Source: Flavobacteriaceae bacterium
GTDB lineage: Bacteria; Bacteroidota; Bacteroidia; Flavobacteriales; Flavobacteriaceae
Direction of reading: 5' to 3'
DNA length: 64,000 nt
Assembly: GCA_002746415.1 (NCBI GenBank)
Contig: NVXD01000001.1
Location: forward strand, 1-64,000
The notes below the pieces were generated by a model that saw only the letters and a list, made by a program, of their open reading frames with translations, did not search any database and was not told the DNA's origin. This document shows, in pieces, positions 29,605 through 40,254 of this stretch. Every line of letters begins with the position of its first letter. Positions within the stretch are counted from its first letter, which is position 1. A program made the position numbers and the translations under genes.

Positions 29605-30147
29605 ATGAAAAAATTAAAAGCATTTATAGTGCCAATAATGGCATTGCTGTTTCTAAGCTCTTGTGTGAGTGTACGTGTAGCATCTGATTATGATAAAGAA
29701 GCGGATTTCGACTCTTATAAAACCTATGCTTTCTACAAAACAGGCATAGATAAAGCCCAAATATCTGACTTAGACAAGAAAAGAATTTTAAAGGCTATTG
29801 ATGCTGAAATGAGTACTAGAGGGTTTACAAAATCACAGAACCCAGATTTATTGGTGAGTATCTTTACAAAGGAAAAAGAAAAAATTGATATCTACAATGG
29901 TTATTGGGGAGGTAGTTATGGTTGGGGATGGAATCCATACTATGGTCATGGCAATAATGTATATAGTCGTACAGAGGGTTCTTTATATATCGATTTAATA
30001 GATACAAAAAATAAAGAATTAGTTTGGCAAGGGAAAGGAGTGGGTACTTTGAGTAACTCACAAAATATAGAAAAGAAAGAGCAACGCATTCGCGAATTTG
30101 TTTCTCAAATCCTTCAGAAGTATCCTCCAAATTTAGCTTCAAATTAA
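29605..30147 (+). CDS. DUF4136 lipoprotein
   Basis: 180 aa. The lipobox is LFLSSCVSV. The pattern VASDYDKEADFDSYKTYAFY, RILKAIDAEMSTRGFTKSQNPDLLVSIF, the Gly/Tyr/Trp-rich centre and the closing RTEGSLYIDLIDTKNKELVW ... IREFVSQILQKYPP match DUF4136, a periplasmic or outer-membrane lipoprotein family of unknown role that is common in Bacteroidota. Followed by its own terminator. Confidence 0.85.
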   Translation: MKKLKAFIVPIMALLFLSSCVSVRVASDYDKEADFDSYKTYAFYKTGIDKAQISDLDKKRILKAIDAEMSTRGFTKSQNPDLLVSIFTKEKEKIDIYNGYWGGSYGWGWNPYYGHGNNVYSRTEGSLYIDLIDTKNKELVWQGKGVGTLSNSQNIEKKEQRIREFVSQILQKYPPNLASN

Positions 30148-30153
30148 AAACAT

Positions 30154-30178
30154 ACTGCCCATTAGGGCGGTTTTTTTT
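30154..30178 (+). terminator. Rho-independent terminator of the DUF4136 gene
   Basis: CTGCCC and GGGCGG form the stem around ATTA, followed by eight T. Located 7 bp after the stop. Confidence 0.85.
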
Positions 30179-30239
30179 GCTTTGTTGAAAGTTTACTGCT
30201 TACAACAGTTAAGATATCTATACAAAGAAATAGGTGTTT

Positions 30240-31202
30240 CTAGAATTTAATGTGTTGATACTTCGCCAACAGTTGCTCTTTTCTTTTTTCAAGATTTTGA
30301 AGAAATTTTTGGTGTTCTTTTGATTCAGGATTAAAAGGTCTGTGTGACATTCCTTTTTGAACAATATCAACCTCACCCATTACAGGGTATGTACTATCTG
30401 ATATCCACACACTTTTTAATTTTTCCCAGATATAGTCAATAGCCACCTCACTAGGGTGCACCATATCCTTGGCATAAAACCTGTAATCACGAAGTTCATC
30501 CATCATGATTTCATAAGACGGAAACACCTCAACTCTGCTCAGGGTAACATCTGTTTCATCCTCTAATACTCCTTGCACAGCTGTTATTAAATGCGCCTTA
30601 CTGCGTTGATTTTCCATAAAGCCGTCTTTTAAGTGGCGTACTGGCGAAATCGTGAAAATGATTTGCGCCTTTGTATTCACAGCTGTTATTAATTGAATTA
30701 TATGTTTTAAACTTCTTGTGATTTTCTCAACCGTCAATAATTCTTTATCAAACTCTTTTTGAGGTACTTTATGGCAATTGGCAACTATATTTTCTGATGC
30801 AAGATTCCGATATACCCATGCCGTTCCTAGAGTAATCACAATATGTGTGGCGTTAGTAATTTGTTTCTTGGTTGCCAAAAGAGCATTGTTCAAGTTCTGG
30901 ATCAATGCTTCTTTGGTATTGGCTGACAAACCTGAATGTGCATCAAAACACAACCATTGACTACCTTTATTAAAAATCTCATGTTCCGTATAGTTACGAC
31001 CCTCAACTGCCCTCAGGATAAGGTTTTCTATCGCCAACGGATGAAACAATATGCCAAACGGGTTTTGAAGTGTCCGAAACTTAAAATAATCCAATTTATC
31101 ACCAATATTTTCAACAAAACAAGAACCTAATAACAATATGTGGCTGTTATAATCTATTTGATTATTTACTTTGGATAATGGTATTTGGGTTTGAAGTTTC
31201 AT
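30240..31202 (-). CDS. GSCFA-domain protein
   Basis: 320 aa. LLLGSCFVENIGDKLDYFKF holds the GSCFA motif that names this family, an SGNH-hydrolase relative. Later blocks ITLGTAWVYR, IIFTISPVRHLKDG and YRFYAKDMVHPSEVAIDYIWEKL fit its SGNH-like fold (the DxVHPS end is the catalytic His block). It is thought to be an esterase acting on surface carbohydrates, but no member's substrate is settled. It follows alaS on the same strand by 46 bp. Confidence 0.88.
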   Translation of the reverse strand: MKLQTQIPLSKVNNQIDYNSHILLLGSCFVENIGDKLDYFKFRTLQNPFGILFHPLAIENLILRAVEGRNYTEHEIFNKGSQWLCFDAHSGLSANTKEALIQNLNNALLATKKQITNATHIVITLGTAWVYRNLASENIVANCHKVPQKEFDKELLTVEKITRSLKHIIQLITAVNTKAQIIFTISPVRHLKDGFMENQRSKAHLITAVQGVLEDETDVTLSRVEVFPSYEIMMDELRDYRFYAKDMVHPSEVAIDYIWEKLKSVWISDSTYPVMGEVDIVQKGMSHRPFNPESKEHQKFLQNLEKRKEQLLAKYQHIKF

Positions 31203-31248
31203 TTCACCATTTGTTACTAGGCAATGTTAGTATTTAAATGCCCCATGT

Positions 31249-33864
31249 CTAAATCAAATACTGCTTTACTTTCTCCAAAGCCTCAGGAATACCTCCCGGA
31301 TTTTTACCCCCAGCTGTAGCAAAGAATGGCTGTCCGCCGCCGCCGCCTTGAATATATTTCCCCAATTCTCTCACGATATTTCCAGCATTCAAATTCTTAG
31401 AAACAACCAATTCTTTGGACACATAACAAGAAAGCAATGCCTTGCCATTTTGTTCCGTTGCAAAAAGTAAAAATAGATTGTCTTTACCACTTCCCATTTC
31501 AAAACACAGGTCTTTAATTCCACCAGCATCTAAATCTACCTTTTTAGCCAAAAATTGTATTCCATTAATTTCTGACAACTCATGAAGTAAATCACCTTTT
31601 AGGTTTTTAGCCTTGTCTTTTAAAAGGCCCTCCAACTGCTTTTTTAATTGGGTGTTTTCATTTTGTAAAACCTCAACTGCTTTAACTGGATCTTGTGCAT
31701 TGTTTAATAAACCTTTAATTTCAAACAAAACATTATTATTCTTAAAATAGAATTCCTTTACAGCATCCGAAGTAATGGCTTCTATTCTACGTATTCCAGC
31801 AGCTACCGCTCCCTCCGATGTGATTCTAAAATGCCAAATATCCCCTGTATTCTTCACATGTGTCCCTCCACACAACTCAATGGACTGACCAAAACGAACG
31901 GTACGAACGGTATCCCCATATTTTTCTCCAAATAAGGCCATTGCACCTTCTGCCATTGCTTCTTTTACAGGTACATTCCTGTTTTCCTCCAATGGTATAT
32001 GACCTTCAATTCGTGCATTGACAAAATTCTCCACATCTCTAAGCTCCTCGGAAGTTAGTTTGGAAAAATGAGAAAAATCAAAACGTAAATATTTTGAATG
32101 CACTGCAGAACCTTTTTGCTCTACATGTGTACCCAAAATTTCACGCAGGGCTTGGTGCATTAAATGTGTTGCTGTATGGTTCCTTTCCGTACGCTGTCTT
32201 TGCTTTTTATCTACAACTGCTCTATAGACACTTGAAACATCTTTTGGAAGGTTTTGTGTAAAATGAATGATCTCATTGTTTTCCTTTTTTGTGTCCAAAA
32301 TATAGACCACATCCCCATTAGAGACCTCCAAATAACCTTTATCACCTACTTGCCCTCCTCCTTCTGGATAAAACGGAGTACTATTAAAAACCAACTGATA
32401 TTGCTTCCCATCTTTTTTACTGGTTACTTTCCTGTATTTCACTAGTTTTACACTAGCCTCCAACGTATCGTAACCAATAAATTCTTGTTCAGGATCCTTT
32501 ATCAAAATGGTCCAGTCTTCTTTTGAAATTTCCGAAGCTGATCTAGACCTGTCTTTTTGCTCTTTTAATGCTGTATTGAATCCCTCTTCATCAAGTTCGT
32601 ATCCTTTTTCACTAAGGATTAAGGCTGTCAAATCAATAGGAAACCCATAGGTATCATATAATTCAAAAGCTTTTTTTCCATCTATTTTTTTTCCATTATT
32701 GGATGTAATAATACTATCCAAAAGCAACAATCCCTGGTCTAAGGTTTTTAAAAAAGAATGCTCTTCTTCCTTTATTACATTTTCAATTAATTGAAATTGC
32801 TCTTTTATTTCTGGATATGCTTTCCCCATATCCCTTGCCAGAATATTGACCAATCGATACACGAATGGTTCTTTGGCATCCAAAAAAGTAAAACCATACC
32901 GAATAGCACGTCTTAAAATTCTTCGGATAACATAACCGGCACCTGTATTACTTGGCAACTGCCCATCTGCAATAGAAAAAGCAACTGCTCTTACATGATC
33001 GGCAATTACTCTGATGGCAATATCTTGATCTTCGGTCTTTCCATACCTATGATTAGTAATTGCTTCAATCTCTCTTATTAAAGGGCTAAAGACATCTGTA
33101 TCATAATTGGATGTAACTCCCTGTAGTGCCATACACAGTCGTTCAAAACCCATTCCGGTATCGACATGCTTATCTGGAAGATTTTCCAATTCACCATTGG
33201 CTTTTCGGTTGTACTGCATGAAGACAAGATTCCAGATTTCCACAACCTGTGGATGATCCATATTTACTAAGGAAGCACCAGAAACTTTGGCCTTTTCTTC
33301 TTTTGAGCGAATATCCACATGGATTTCCGAACAAGGACCACAAGGACCCTGACTTCCCATTTCCCAAAAATTATCTTTCTTATTGCCCATGATAATTTTA
33401 TCCTTGGACACAATGGAACTCCATAAACTATAGGCCTCCTTATCCATTTCAAGCTTGTCCGAATCCTTACTTCCTTCAAAAACAGATACATACAATGAAT
33501 CTTTATCTATTTTATAGACTTCGGTCAGCAACTCCCATGCCCATTGAATGGCTTCTTTCTTAAAATAATCGCCAAAACTCCAATTCCCCAGCATTTCAAA
33601 CATCGTATGGTGATAGGTATCTCTCCCTACTTCCTCCAAATCATTATGCTTACCACTTACTCTAAGGCATTTTTGGGCGTCCGTTACTCTTTTGTTTTTG
33701 GGTATGGTATTTCCCAAAAAGAACTCTTTAAACTGGTTCATTCCTGCATTGGTAAACATTAAAGTTGGATCATCTTTAATTACCATAGGGGCAGAAGGAA
33801 CTATTTTATGGTTCTTACTTTTATAAAATTCTAAAAATTTTGCTCTTACTTCTTGGGATTTCAC
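31249..33864 (-). CDS. alaS: Alanine--tRNA ligase
   Basis: 871 aa, normal full length for AlaS. N-terminal class II catalytic domain: [14 protein letters not shown] at the start, [12 protein letters not shown], and the aminoacylation core with TGMGFERL. The editing domain has the HTATHLM zinc/editing His pair and [10 protein letters not shown]. The C-terminal DHHA1-like region ends [20 protein letters not shown]. It is divergent from the M23 peptidase, with a 164-bp promoter region between them. Confidence 0.97.
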   Translation of the reverse strand: MKSQEVRAKFLEFYKSKNHKIVPSAPMVIKDDPTLMFTNAGMNQFKEFFLGNTIPKNKRVTDAQKCLRVSGKHNDLEEVGRDTYHHTMFEMLGNWSFGDYFKKEAIQWAWELLTEVYKIDKDSLYVSVFEGSKDSDKLEMDKEAYSLWSSIVSKDKIIMGNKKDNFWEMGSQGPCGPCSEIHVDIRSKEEKAKVSGASLVNMDHPQVVEIWNLVFMQYNRKANGELENLPDKHVDTGMGFERLCMALQGVTSNYDTDVFSPLIREIEAITNHRYGKTEDQDIAIRVIADHVRAVAFSIADGQLPSNTGAGYVIRRILRRAIRYGFTFLDAKEPFVYRLVNILARDMGKAYPEIKEQFQLIENVIKEEEHSFLKTLDQGLLLLDSIITSNNGKKIDGKKAFELYDTYGFPIDLTALILSEKGYELDEEGFNTALKEQKDRSRSASEISKEDWTILIKDPEQEFIGYDTLEASVKLVKYRKVTSKKDGKQYQLVFNSTPFYPEGGGQVGDKGYLEVSNGDVVYILDTKKENNEIIHFTQNLPKDVSSVYRAVVDKKQRQRTERNHTATHLMHQALREILGTHVEQKGSAVHSKYLRFDFSHFSKLTSEELRDVENFVNARIEGHIPLEENRNVPVKEAMAEGAMALFGEKYGDTVRTVRFGQSIELCGGTHVKNTGDIWHFRITSEGAVAAGIRRIEAITSDAVKEFYFKNNNVLFEIKGLLNNAQDPVKAVEVLQNENTQLKKQLEGLLKDKAKNLKGDLLHELSEINGIQFLAKKVDLDAGGIKDLCFEMGSGKDNLFLLFATEQNGKALLSCYVSKELVVSKNLNAGNIVRELGKYIQGGGGGQPFFATAGGKNPGGIPEALEKVKQYLI

Positions 33865-34028
33865 ACCTATTGATTTTATATTGTTTTCCTGAATAGGCTA
33901 TTAAATTAGCATCCTTTGTTCTATTAAAAAAGACAAGGTTTTGTTATATTTAACGTTCTATTCAAAACAATTTTTATATTTGTTTGTTTTGATATAATGA
34001 AAGCACAAAAATAGAATAAATTACATTT

Positions 34029-35006
34029 ATGTCTAAAGTAAAATATTATTACGATCCAGATACTTTATCATATCGGAAGATCATACCCAAAAAGACTAAA
34101 AAATACAGAAACATATTTCTGTTTTTATTGGGTTCTTTCTTTTTTGGGTTTATAGGACTTACTTTATTATTAAATACAAATCTTGTAAATACACCTAGAG
34201 AGCTTTCATTACAAAGAGAGGCAAAAAATTATGAACTTCGATTTGAGTTGCTTGATAAGAAAATGCAACAAATGGAGCACGTATTGACCAATATTGAAGA
34301 TAGGGACAATAATATTTATAGGCTATATTTTGAAGCCAATCCAATTTCTGAGGAACAACGTCGTGCAGGTTTTGGAGGCATCAACAGATACAAATCTTTA
34401 GAAGGGTTCAACAATTCTGAAATGATAATTTCCACCACTAAAAGAATGGACATCATTCAAAAACAATTGGTAATACAATCCAAATCTTTAGATGAAATTA
34501 CGGTATTGGCTGAAGAAAAAGAAAAACTACTAGCTGCTATACCTGCCATACAACCTATACGTAATGAAGATCTTAAAAGAATGGCGTCTGGTTTTGGGTG
34601 GCGTTCTGATCCATTTACCAAGGCCAGGAAAATGCATAGAGGAATGGATTTTACAGCCCCTAGAGGCGTACCTATTTATGCCACAGGAGATGGTGTAATT
34701 AAGCGCGCGGATAACAAATCATCCGGTTTTGGAAAACACATAAGAATAGACCATGGCTATGGTTATATTAGCCTATATGCCCATATGAGCAAATACAATG
34801 TAAGAAAAGGACAGAAAGTAAAGCGTGGTGACCTTATTGGTTTTGTTGGCAATACAGGACGTTCTGAGGCTCCCCATGTTCATTATGAAGTTTTTAAGGA
34901 TGGCAAGCACGTTAATCCTATTAACTACTACTACGGCAGTCTATCTGCTGAAGAATTTCAAAACATGCTGAAATACGCCAATCAAGAAAATCAATCTTTG
35001 GATTAA
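34029..35006 (+). CDS. M23-family cell-wall endopeptidase
   Basis: 325 aa. An N-terminal membrane anchor (about 27-48) is followed by a coiled-coil-like region (about 58-110) and a C-terminal LytM/M23 domain (about 190-305). The zinc ligands are visible: HRGMDFTAPRGVPI (His and Asp) and PHVHYEVF (HxH). It should cut peptide crosslinks in peptidoglycan at the outer face of the cytoplasmic membrane. The MerR-like gene begins at the next base after its stop, so they are co-transcribed. Confidence 0.92.
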   Translation: MSKVKYYYDPDTLSYRKIIPKKTKKYRNIFLFLLGSFFFGFIGLTLLLNTNLVNTPRELSLQREAKNYELRFELLDKKMQQMEHVLTNIEDRDNNIYRLYFEANPISEEQRRAGFGGINRYKSLEGFNNSEMIISTTKRMDIIQKQLVIQSKSLDEITVLAEEKEKLLAAIPAIQPIRNEDLKRMASGFGWRSDPFTKARKMHRGMDFTAPRGVPIYATGDGVIKRADNKSSGFGKHIRIDHGYGYISLYAHMSKYNVRKGQKVKRGDLIGFVGNTGRSEAPHVHYEVFKDGKHVNPINYYYGSLSAEEFQNMLKYANQENQSLD

Positions 35007-35336
35007 ATGCATATAGAACTTCCTGAAAAAAGATATTATGGTATTGGCGAAGTGGCCAAGGCTTTTAGCGTAAACACTTCTTTGATTCGGTTTTGGGAAA
35101 AAGAGTTTGATGTGCTCCAACCTAAAAAAAATGCCAAGGGGAACCGCAAATTCACTCCTCAAGATATTAAAAACCTTCAACTCATATACCATTTGGTAAA
35201 AGAACGGGGGTTCACCTTAGAAGGTGCCAAAACGCATTTAAAAGAAGAGAAAAAGAAAGCGCTTTCTAGTTTTGAAGTCATCCAAAAATTGGAAATGGTA
35301 AAAGCTGAATTGATTAAAATTAAAAATCAATTATAG
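35007..35336 (+). CDS. MerR-family transcription regulator
   Basis: 109 aa. The N-terminal winged helix YYGIGEVAKAFSVNTSLIRFWEKEF and NRKFTPQDIKNLQLIYHLVKERG match MerR proteins. The C-terminal helix is short (AKTHLKEEKKKALSSFEVIQ) and has no cysteines, so it does not sense metals by known means. It is translated directly after the M23 peptidase, which suggests it may respond to envelope state or simply be co-expressed. Confidence 0.88.
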   Translation: MHIELPEKRYYGIGEVAKAFSVNTSLIRFWEKEFDVLQPKKNAKGNRKFTPQDIKNLQLIYHLVKERGFTLEGAKTHLKEEKKKALSSFEVIQKLEMVKAELIKIKNQL

Positions 35337-35399
35337 ACACCCTGCACAATTACAAGACATGTCATTTCAAGTAATTATACCTATTTATAACATAATTTT

Positions 35400-35609
35400 C
35401 TAGTTAACCTGCTGTAGGTTAATTTGTTTAGTTGTGGATATTAAGGCCCCATCTGTAGCCATTCCTTCAATTTCTCGTAAGGGCTCATAATATGCTTCTA
35501 GCCTATTTATAAAAGCTTCAAAGTTCTTTTCTTGAGCATTAATGAGATTGCCAGTGGCAAGAAATAAAAAAAGTAAAAGAAGTGAAAGAATATTGAATTT
35601 TATGGTCAT
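35400..35609 (-). CDS. Small secreted protein of unknown function
   Basis: 69 aa with a clear signal peptide (LSLLLLFLFLATGNLINAQ) and a short mature part EKNFEAFINRLEAYYEPLRE. It has start and stop codons of its own between convergent MerR and der genes. No family recognised. It may be a real small secreted protein, or a gene fragment. Confidence 0.45.
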   Translation of the reverse strand: MTIKFNILSLLLLFLFLATGNLINAQEKNFEAFINRLEAYYEPLREIEGMATDGALISTTKQINLQQVN

Positions 35610-35655
35610 GTATGGCTGAAATTACTCCATCCCAGCCACAAAAGTTATACTAAAA

Positions 35656-36960
35656 TTACTTCTTCCTCATAAAAATACTTACCGGAACTCCATTAAAATC
35701 AAAGTGTTCTCTTAGTTTGTTCTCCAAAAAACGTTTGTAAGGGTCTCGCACATACTGTGGCAAGTTGCAGAAAAAAGCAAATTGCGGATAAGGTGTTGGC
35801 AATTGGGTACAAAACTTAATTTTTACATATTTCCCTTTGTATGCGGGTGGAGAATTATGCTCAATAATTGGCAACATGATATCATTCAGTTTTCGTGTAA
35901 CCACCTTCTTAGAACGGTTTTGATACACTTCCACAGCCGTTTCTATTGCTTTGTAAATACGTTGTTTTGTTAATACAGAAATAAACAGAATTGGAACATC
36001 CGTAAAAGGCTGCATGGATTCCTTTATTTTTTCGGTATACTTCTTTATGGTATTTGTTTCCTTATCCTCTATTAAATCCCATTTGTTCACCAAAATAACA
36101 ATACCCTTGTGGTTGCGCTGTGCCAACCAAAAAATATTCTGCACTTGTCCATCAAAACCACGAGTGGCATCAAGTAATAGAATACAGACATCACAATGCT
36201 CTATAGCGCGCACCGATCTCATTACAGAATAAAATTCTAAGTCTTCCTTTACCTTGGCTTTTCTTCTAATTCCTGCTGTATCTACCAAATTAAATTCAAA
36301 CCCAAATCGGTTGAATTTAGTATCAATACTATCACGAGTTGTGCCGGCAATATCGGTAACGATATATCTCTCCTCACCAATTAAGGCATTTATAAAAGAT
36401 GATTTTCCTGCATTTGGCCTTCCAACCACAGCAAATCTTGGGAGCTCGCTTTCTTCTGCAACGGTCTCTGGGAGTATTTTCACCAAAGCATCCAACAATT
36501 CTCCTGTACCACTACCATTAATACTGGAAAGCGTATAATATTCTCCTAGTCCCAAGGAATAAAATTCCACCGCATCCGCGGCACGTTGTGGGTTATCCAC
36601 TTTATTTATGGCCAAAAAAACAGGCTTATCAACTCTACGAAGCAATTTAGCCACATCTTCATCCATTCCCGTGACACCTGATTCCACATCAACCATAAAA
36701 ATTATGGCATCGGCCTCATCTATAGCAAGCTCAACTTGTTTGTCAATTTCTTTTTCAAAAATATCGTCACTTCCTAAAACATATCCTCCAGTATCAATCA
36801 ACGAAAATTCCTTGCCGTTCCAGTCACTTTTCCCATAGTGGCGGTCACGTGTAACACCACTTATGGCATCCACAATTGCTTCTCTACGCTGAATTAAACG
36901 GTTAAAAAAAGTTGATTTTCCCACGTTGGGTCTTCCTACAATGGCTACAATAGCACTCAT
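35656..36960 (-). CDS. der: Ribosome-assembly GTPase Der (EngA)
   Basis: 434 aa. Two tandem GTPase domains, each with P-loops ([12 protein letters not shown] near 9 and [12 protein letters not shown] near 180), G3 DTGG/DTAG and G4 NKVD/NKWD motifs, plus the C-terminal KH-like domain ending in ...[10 protein letters not shown]. The double G-domain is diagnostic of Der, needed for 50S maturation. The gene is divergent from a hypothetical gene at 37040. Confidence 0.96.
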   Translation of the reverse strand: MSAIVAIVGRPNVGKSTFFNRLIQRREAIVDAISGVTRDRHYGKSDWNGKEFSLIDTGGYVLGSDDIFEKEIDKQVELAIDEADAIIFMVDVESGVTGMDEDVAKLLRRVDKPVFLAINKVDNPQRAADAVEFYSLGLGEYYTLSSINGSGTGELLDALVKILPETVAEESELPRFAVVGRPNAGKSSFINALIGEERYIVTDIAGTTRDSIDTKFNRFGFEFNLVDTAGIRRKAKVKEDLEFYSVMRSVRAIEHCDVCILLLDATRGFDGQVQNIFWLAQRNHKGIVILVNKWDLIEDKETNTIKKYTEKIKESMQPFTDVPILFISVLTKQRIYKAIETAVEVYQNRSKKVVTRKLNDIMLPIIEHNSPPAYKGKYVKIKFCTQLPTPYPQFAFFCNLPQYVRDPYKRFLENKLREHFDFNGVPVSIFMRKK

Positions 36961-37039
36961 GCTTCCTAATTTTGCTGCAAAAGTACTATTTATATCTGAA
37001 GAAAAACCAGTATATTTTGCTTTCTAAACAACTGATTAC

Positions 37040-37534
37040 GTGAAAACACTACCCAATGATATTGTTTTAAGGCCTAGATTTGAAATTGAACTGAAATCCC
37101 ACAAAAACAATGTGTTACACTTTTTTGAAGAAACTAAAAAAGGCAACTTCTTAGTGAACTGTGTAGACGAGTATGTTTTTATTAAATTTAGAAAGGAATA
37201 TACCCATTTTTGGTCTCCACAACTTCATTTGGAAATACATGAAAAGGAAACCGACTTAAGTACATTATACGGCCAATTTGGACCCAACCCCAGTTTATGG
37301 ACATTTTTTATGTTTCTACATTTTGGAATAGCCACCATTTTTATCACTTTTGGAATTTGGACCTATTCAAATTGGTCATTGGGAAAACCTTATGGTATCC
37401 AAATAGGAATATTGATTTTAATGGTCCTAATATGGATTTCCCTATACATTTTTGGCAGATTGGGAAGGTCCAAGGGAAAACCACAAATGGTTGAATTATA
37501 TCATTTTATGGAGGAAACACTTAATCACCTCTAA
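37040..37534 (+). CDS. Membrane protein of unknown function
   Basis: 164 aa. The first half is soluble (FEIELKSHKNNVLHFFEETKK) and the second half has two membrane segments (about 88-108 and 118-138) joined by a short loop. The start is GTG; no nearby ATG is in frame. No family recognised. It lies divergent from der and only 6 bp from the converging end of era. Confidence 0.65.
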   Translation: MKTLPNDIVLRPRFEIELKSHKNNVLHFFEETKKGNFLVNCVDEYVFIKFRKEYTHFWSPQLHLEIHEKETDLSTLYGQFGPNPSLWTFFMFLHFGIATIFITFGIWTYSNWSLGKPYGIQIGILILMVLIWISLYIFGRLGRSKGKPQMVELYHFMEETLNHL

Positions 37535-37540
37535 AGAGCG

Positions 37541-38419
37541 TTACTTATTATAACCAAAACGTTTCAGCTGCCTAGCATTACTCCGCCAATTCTTATTCAC
37601 TTTTACATACAGCTCCAAATACACTTGCTTATCAAAGAATTTCTCCAAATCCTTCCTAGACTCTACACCCACTCTTTTTAAAGCAGCGCCTTTATGTCCA
37701 ATAATGATTCCTTTTTGAGAATCCCTTTCTACCATAATCACAGAACGAATCTTAATTATTTTTTCATCTTCAAAAAACTCCTCTGTTTCAATTTCTACAG
37801 CATATGGAATTTCTTTTTTATAGTGAATCAATATTTTTTCCCTTATAGTCTCATTTACAAAAAACCGTTCTGGCTTGTCCGTTAATTGATCTTTAGGATA
37901 ATATGCTGGTGCTTCTGGCAAGAGTTCTACAATTCGTTCAAAAACTTCTTTAACGTTAAAGTTTTTTAGTGCAGAAATTGGGTGTATTTCAGCTCTAGGC
38001 AATTGTTCTTGCCAATACTGTACTTGCTCTTCTAAAATTTCTTGTTCTGTAATATCAATCTTGTTCAATAACAACAGTACAGGTATTTTACTGTTCTCTA
38101 TCTTTCTAAAGAAGGATTCATCTTTTAATGCTTTCTCCCCTATTTCAATCATATAAAGCAATACATCTGCATCTTCAAAAGCAGATTTCACAAAATCCAT
38201 CATGGAAGATTGTAATTGGTAGGCTGGTTTTATAATTCCAGGAGTATCAGACAATATTACTTGGAATTCATCCCCATTTACAATACCCAAAATACGGTGA
38301 CGTGTGGTCTGAGCCTTGGAGGTGATAATAGACAATTTTTCACCCACAAAAGCATTCATTAATGTAGATTTCCCCACGTTTGGGTTGCCAATAATATTTA
38401 CGAAGCCCGCTTTATGCAT
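37541..38419 (-). CDS. era: GTPase Era
   Basis: 292 aa. A single GTPase domain with GNPNVGKSTLMNAFVG (G1), SDTPGI (G3) and NKID (G4), followed by a KH RNA-binding domain (about 205-292: ERDSQKGIIIGHKGAALKRVG). It binds 16S rRNA during 30S maturation and cell-cycle control. It is encoded near der but on the other side of one gene. Confidence 0.96.
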   Translation of the reverse strand: MHKAGFVNIIGNPNVGKSTLMNAFVGEKLSIITSKAQTTRHRILGIVNGDEFQVILSDTPGIIKPAYQLQSSMMDFVKSAFEDADVLLYMIEIGEKALKDESFFRKIENSKIPVLLLLNKIDITEQEILEEQVQYWQEQLPRAEIHPISALKNFNVKEVFERIVELLPEAPAYYPKDQLTDKPERFFVNETIREKILIHYKKEIPYAVEIETEEFFEDEKIIKIRSVIMVERDSQKGIIIGHKGAALKRVGVESRKDLEKFFDKQVYLELYVKVNKNWRSNARQLKRFGYNK

Positions 38420-38494
38420 AACATATCTTTATGCAAAGGTACAATTAACCTAAATGTTGTTCCTAATTTTTATAAGAAACCAATGCAATAGAAA

Positions 38495-39883
38495 TTACCA
38501 CTTGAGGTCCGCTAAATATTTCTTCATTGCTTTATTGACTTTGGGTGCTAAAAGCAAAACGGCTATCATATTAGGGATGACCATTAAAGCATACGACAAA
38601 TCAATTAAATTTTTAACCAATTCTAACGATGCTACCGCAGCAAAAACAATCATAATTACAAAATACCAATTATAATATTTTCCAATTTTAGCATTGGTTA
38701 AAAAAGACAAACTTTTAACGCCATAATAGGAATATGTAAAAAGAGTTGATAGTGCAAAGGCACTCACAATTATCATCAATAATTCATCTCCATACCCAAA
38801 CAAGGTGCTTTCAAATGCGGATAAGGTCATCACTATACCACTGGAGTCCTCCAAATACGCACCGCTTAAAATAATAACAATAGCTGTAAACGTACAGACC
38901 AATATGGTATCAATAAAGGGCCCTAAACTAGCCACCAAACCTTCTTTGATGGGATTATCTGTTTTTGATTGCCCATGATACATAGGTGCACTACCCAAAC
39001 CTGCTTCATTTGAAAACATGGCTCTTTTTACCCCTATGATAATAAGACCCCAAAAACCACCAGTTGCCATGGTTTTAAAATTCCAAGCTTCCGTAATGAT
39101 CATTTTCAATGACGGAATAATCTGCGAGGCATTCATCACCATTACTACAATCACAGCAATCAAATAAACAACTACCATAAAAGGCACAATAGCAGTGGCA
39201 ACCTTGGCAATTTTACTTAACCCACCAAAAATCACAAATGAAGTTATAATAGCCAAAGCTATTCCAATGGTTAGTTTCCAATGCTCGTCGCTCATCTCAT
39301 ATATAGCTTCAGAAGGCTCTATAACACTCATAAAAGTTTCCGTAAACTGATTTGCAGTAAATACGCCTAAAAAGCCAAACAACCCACAAACCGCGAAGAA
39401 GATAGCTAAGGGTTTTGCTTTTTCACCCAAGCCCTTGGTAATATAATACATGGGGCCACCTTGTAGATTACCCTCAGAGTCTGTACCTCTAAACATAATG
39501 GAAAGGCTGCAAGAGTAAAACTTAATGCACATGCCTATTAAGGCTGTAATCCATATCCAAAAAATCACCCCTGGACCCCCATCGTGAATGGCTATGGCAA
39601 CGCCAGAAATATTTCCCAAACCAACAGTTGCGGCAACCGCTGCAGAAAGCGCTTGAAAAGAACTTACATCTCCTTTAGCATTCTTGTTGTCATATTTCCC
39701 TGCAGTAATGGCAATGGCATGTCCAAAAAAACGATATGGTAAAAATTTAGAGTAAAAAACTAAAAATAGTCCTCCTCCAATAAGTAGGAGAAACATTGGC
39801 CAATTAACTATATTATTTGCACTTACAAGAAAATCATTGATTACATCCATAAAATTATAAAACCCGAAGGTATGGATTTTCAT
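38495..39883 (-). CDS. Sodium:alanine/glycine symporter (AGCS family)
   Basis: 462 aa with about 11 membrane spans. AGCS markers are AAVAATVGLGNISGVAIAI, GGPGVIFWIWITALIGMCIK and MFSNEAGLGSAPMYHGQ. It imports alanine or glycine with Na+. The chosen start gives MKIHTFGFYNF before a second ATG at 39850 (MDVINDFLVS); the second is the better match to the usual family start, so the first 11 residues are uncertain. Confidence 0.92.
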   Translation of the reverse strand: MKIHTFGFYNFMDVINDFLVSANNIVNWPMFLLLIGGGLFLVFYSKFLPYRFFGHAIAITAGKYDNKNAKGDVSSFQALSAAVAATVGLGNISGVAIAIHDGGPGVIFWIWITALIGMCIKFYSCSLSIMFRGTDSEGNLQGGPMYYITKGLGEKAKPLAIFFAVCGLFGFLGVFTANQFTETFMSVIEPSEAIYEMSDEHWKLTIGIALAIITSFVIFGGLSKIAKVATAIVPFMVVVYLIAVIVVMVMNASQIIPSLKMIITEAWNFKTMATGGFWGLIIIGVKRAMFSNEAGLGSAPMYHGQSKTDNPIKEGLVASLGPFIDTILVCTFTAIVIILSGAYLEDSSGIVMTLSAFESTLFGYGDELLMIIVSAFALSTLFTYSYYGVKSLSFLTNAKIGKYYNWYFVIMIVFAAVASLELVKNLIDLSYALMVIPNMIAVLLLAPKVNKAMKKYLADLKW

Positions 39884-39922
39884 TTTTTATAAGATAAAGG
39901 ACGAAAGAAATATCATTATAAG

Positions 39923-39955
39923 TTTTGATATCAATAGAAAAGCGTCGTATCTTTG
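39923..39955 (+). promoter_or_regulatory. Promoter of the initiator tRNA
   Basis: TTTTG (39923-39927) and TATCTTTG (39948-39955), separated by 20 bp, match the -33 TTTG and -7 TAnnTTTG elements of Bacteroidota promoters. Transcription would start near 39963 and read through about 105 nt of leader into tRNA-fMet. The match is strong for this class of promoter. Confidence 0.65.
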
Positions 39956-40068
39956 CCGTCCATATCACGGGATAGAGCATCATCCTACGATTTCACTCAG
40001 AACAGAATACCTATTCTACTGAGGACAAAAAAAAAGAAATAGTGCTTTTTAGCATCTTAAACATACAT

Positions 40069-40145
<77 letters not shown>

Positions 40146-40166
40146 GTTTCAAAACCATTAAAATCA

Positions 40167-40197
40167 ACGGTTTGTGTGTGCACAAACCGTTTTTTTA
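40167..40197 (+). terminator. Rho-independent terminator after tRNA-fMet
   Basis: ACGGTTTGTG (40167-40176) pairs with CACAAACCGT (40181-40190) around TGTG, then a run of T. It is element-borne (inside attL) and ends transcription from the tRNA promoter before the integrase. Confidence 0.9.
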
Positions 40198-40225
40198 TGT
40201 CCTCTATTTCCGTACTTTTACTAAA

Positions 40226-40254
40226 CGTATACGAAAACGCATACGATTTTAGTA
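40226..40254 (+). promoter_or_regulatory. Arm-type integrase site / integrase operator (left copy)
   Basis: CGTATAC-(8 nt)-ATACGATTTTAGTA. A sibling at 58151-58179 reads CGTATAC-(8 nt)-ATACGATTTTAATA, near the right end. It includes the inverted halves CGTATAC/GCATACG. The left copy ends at the chosen integrase start codon, so binding would also repress the integrase gene. Sites of this kind are known as arm sites in tyrosine recombinase systems; here it is an inference from the pair. Confidence 0.55.

Noticed and set aside
40176-40253. Longer integrase start at 40176
   Set aside because: The extra 26 codons cross the tRNA terminator hairpin and the arm-type site; the start at 40254 has the usual family N-terminus.
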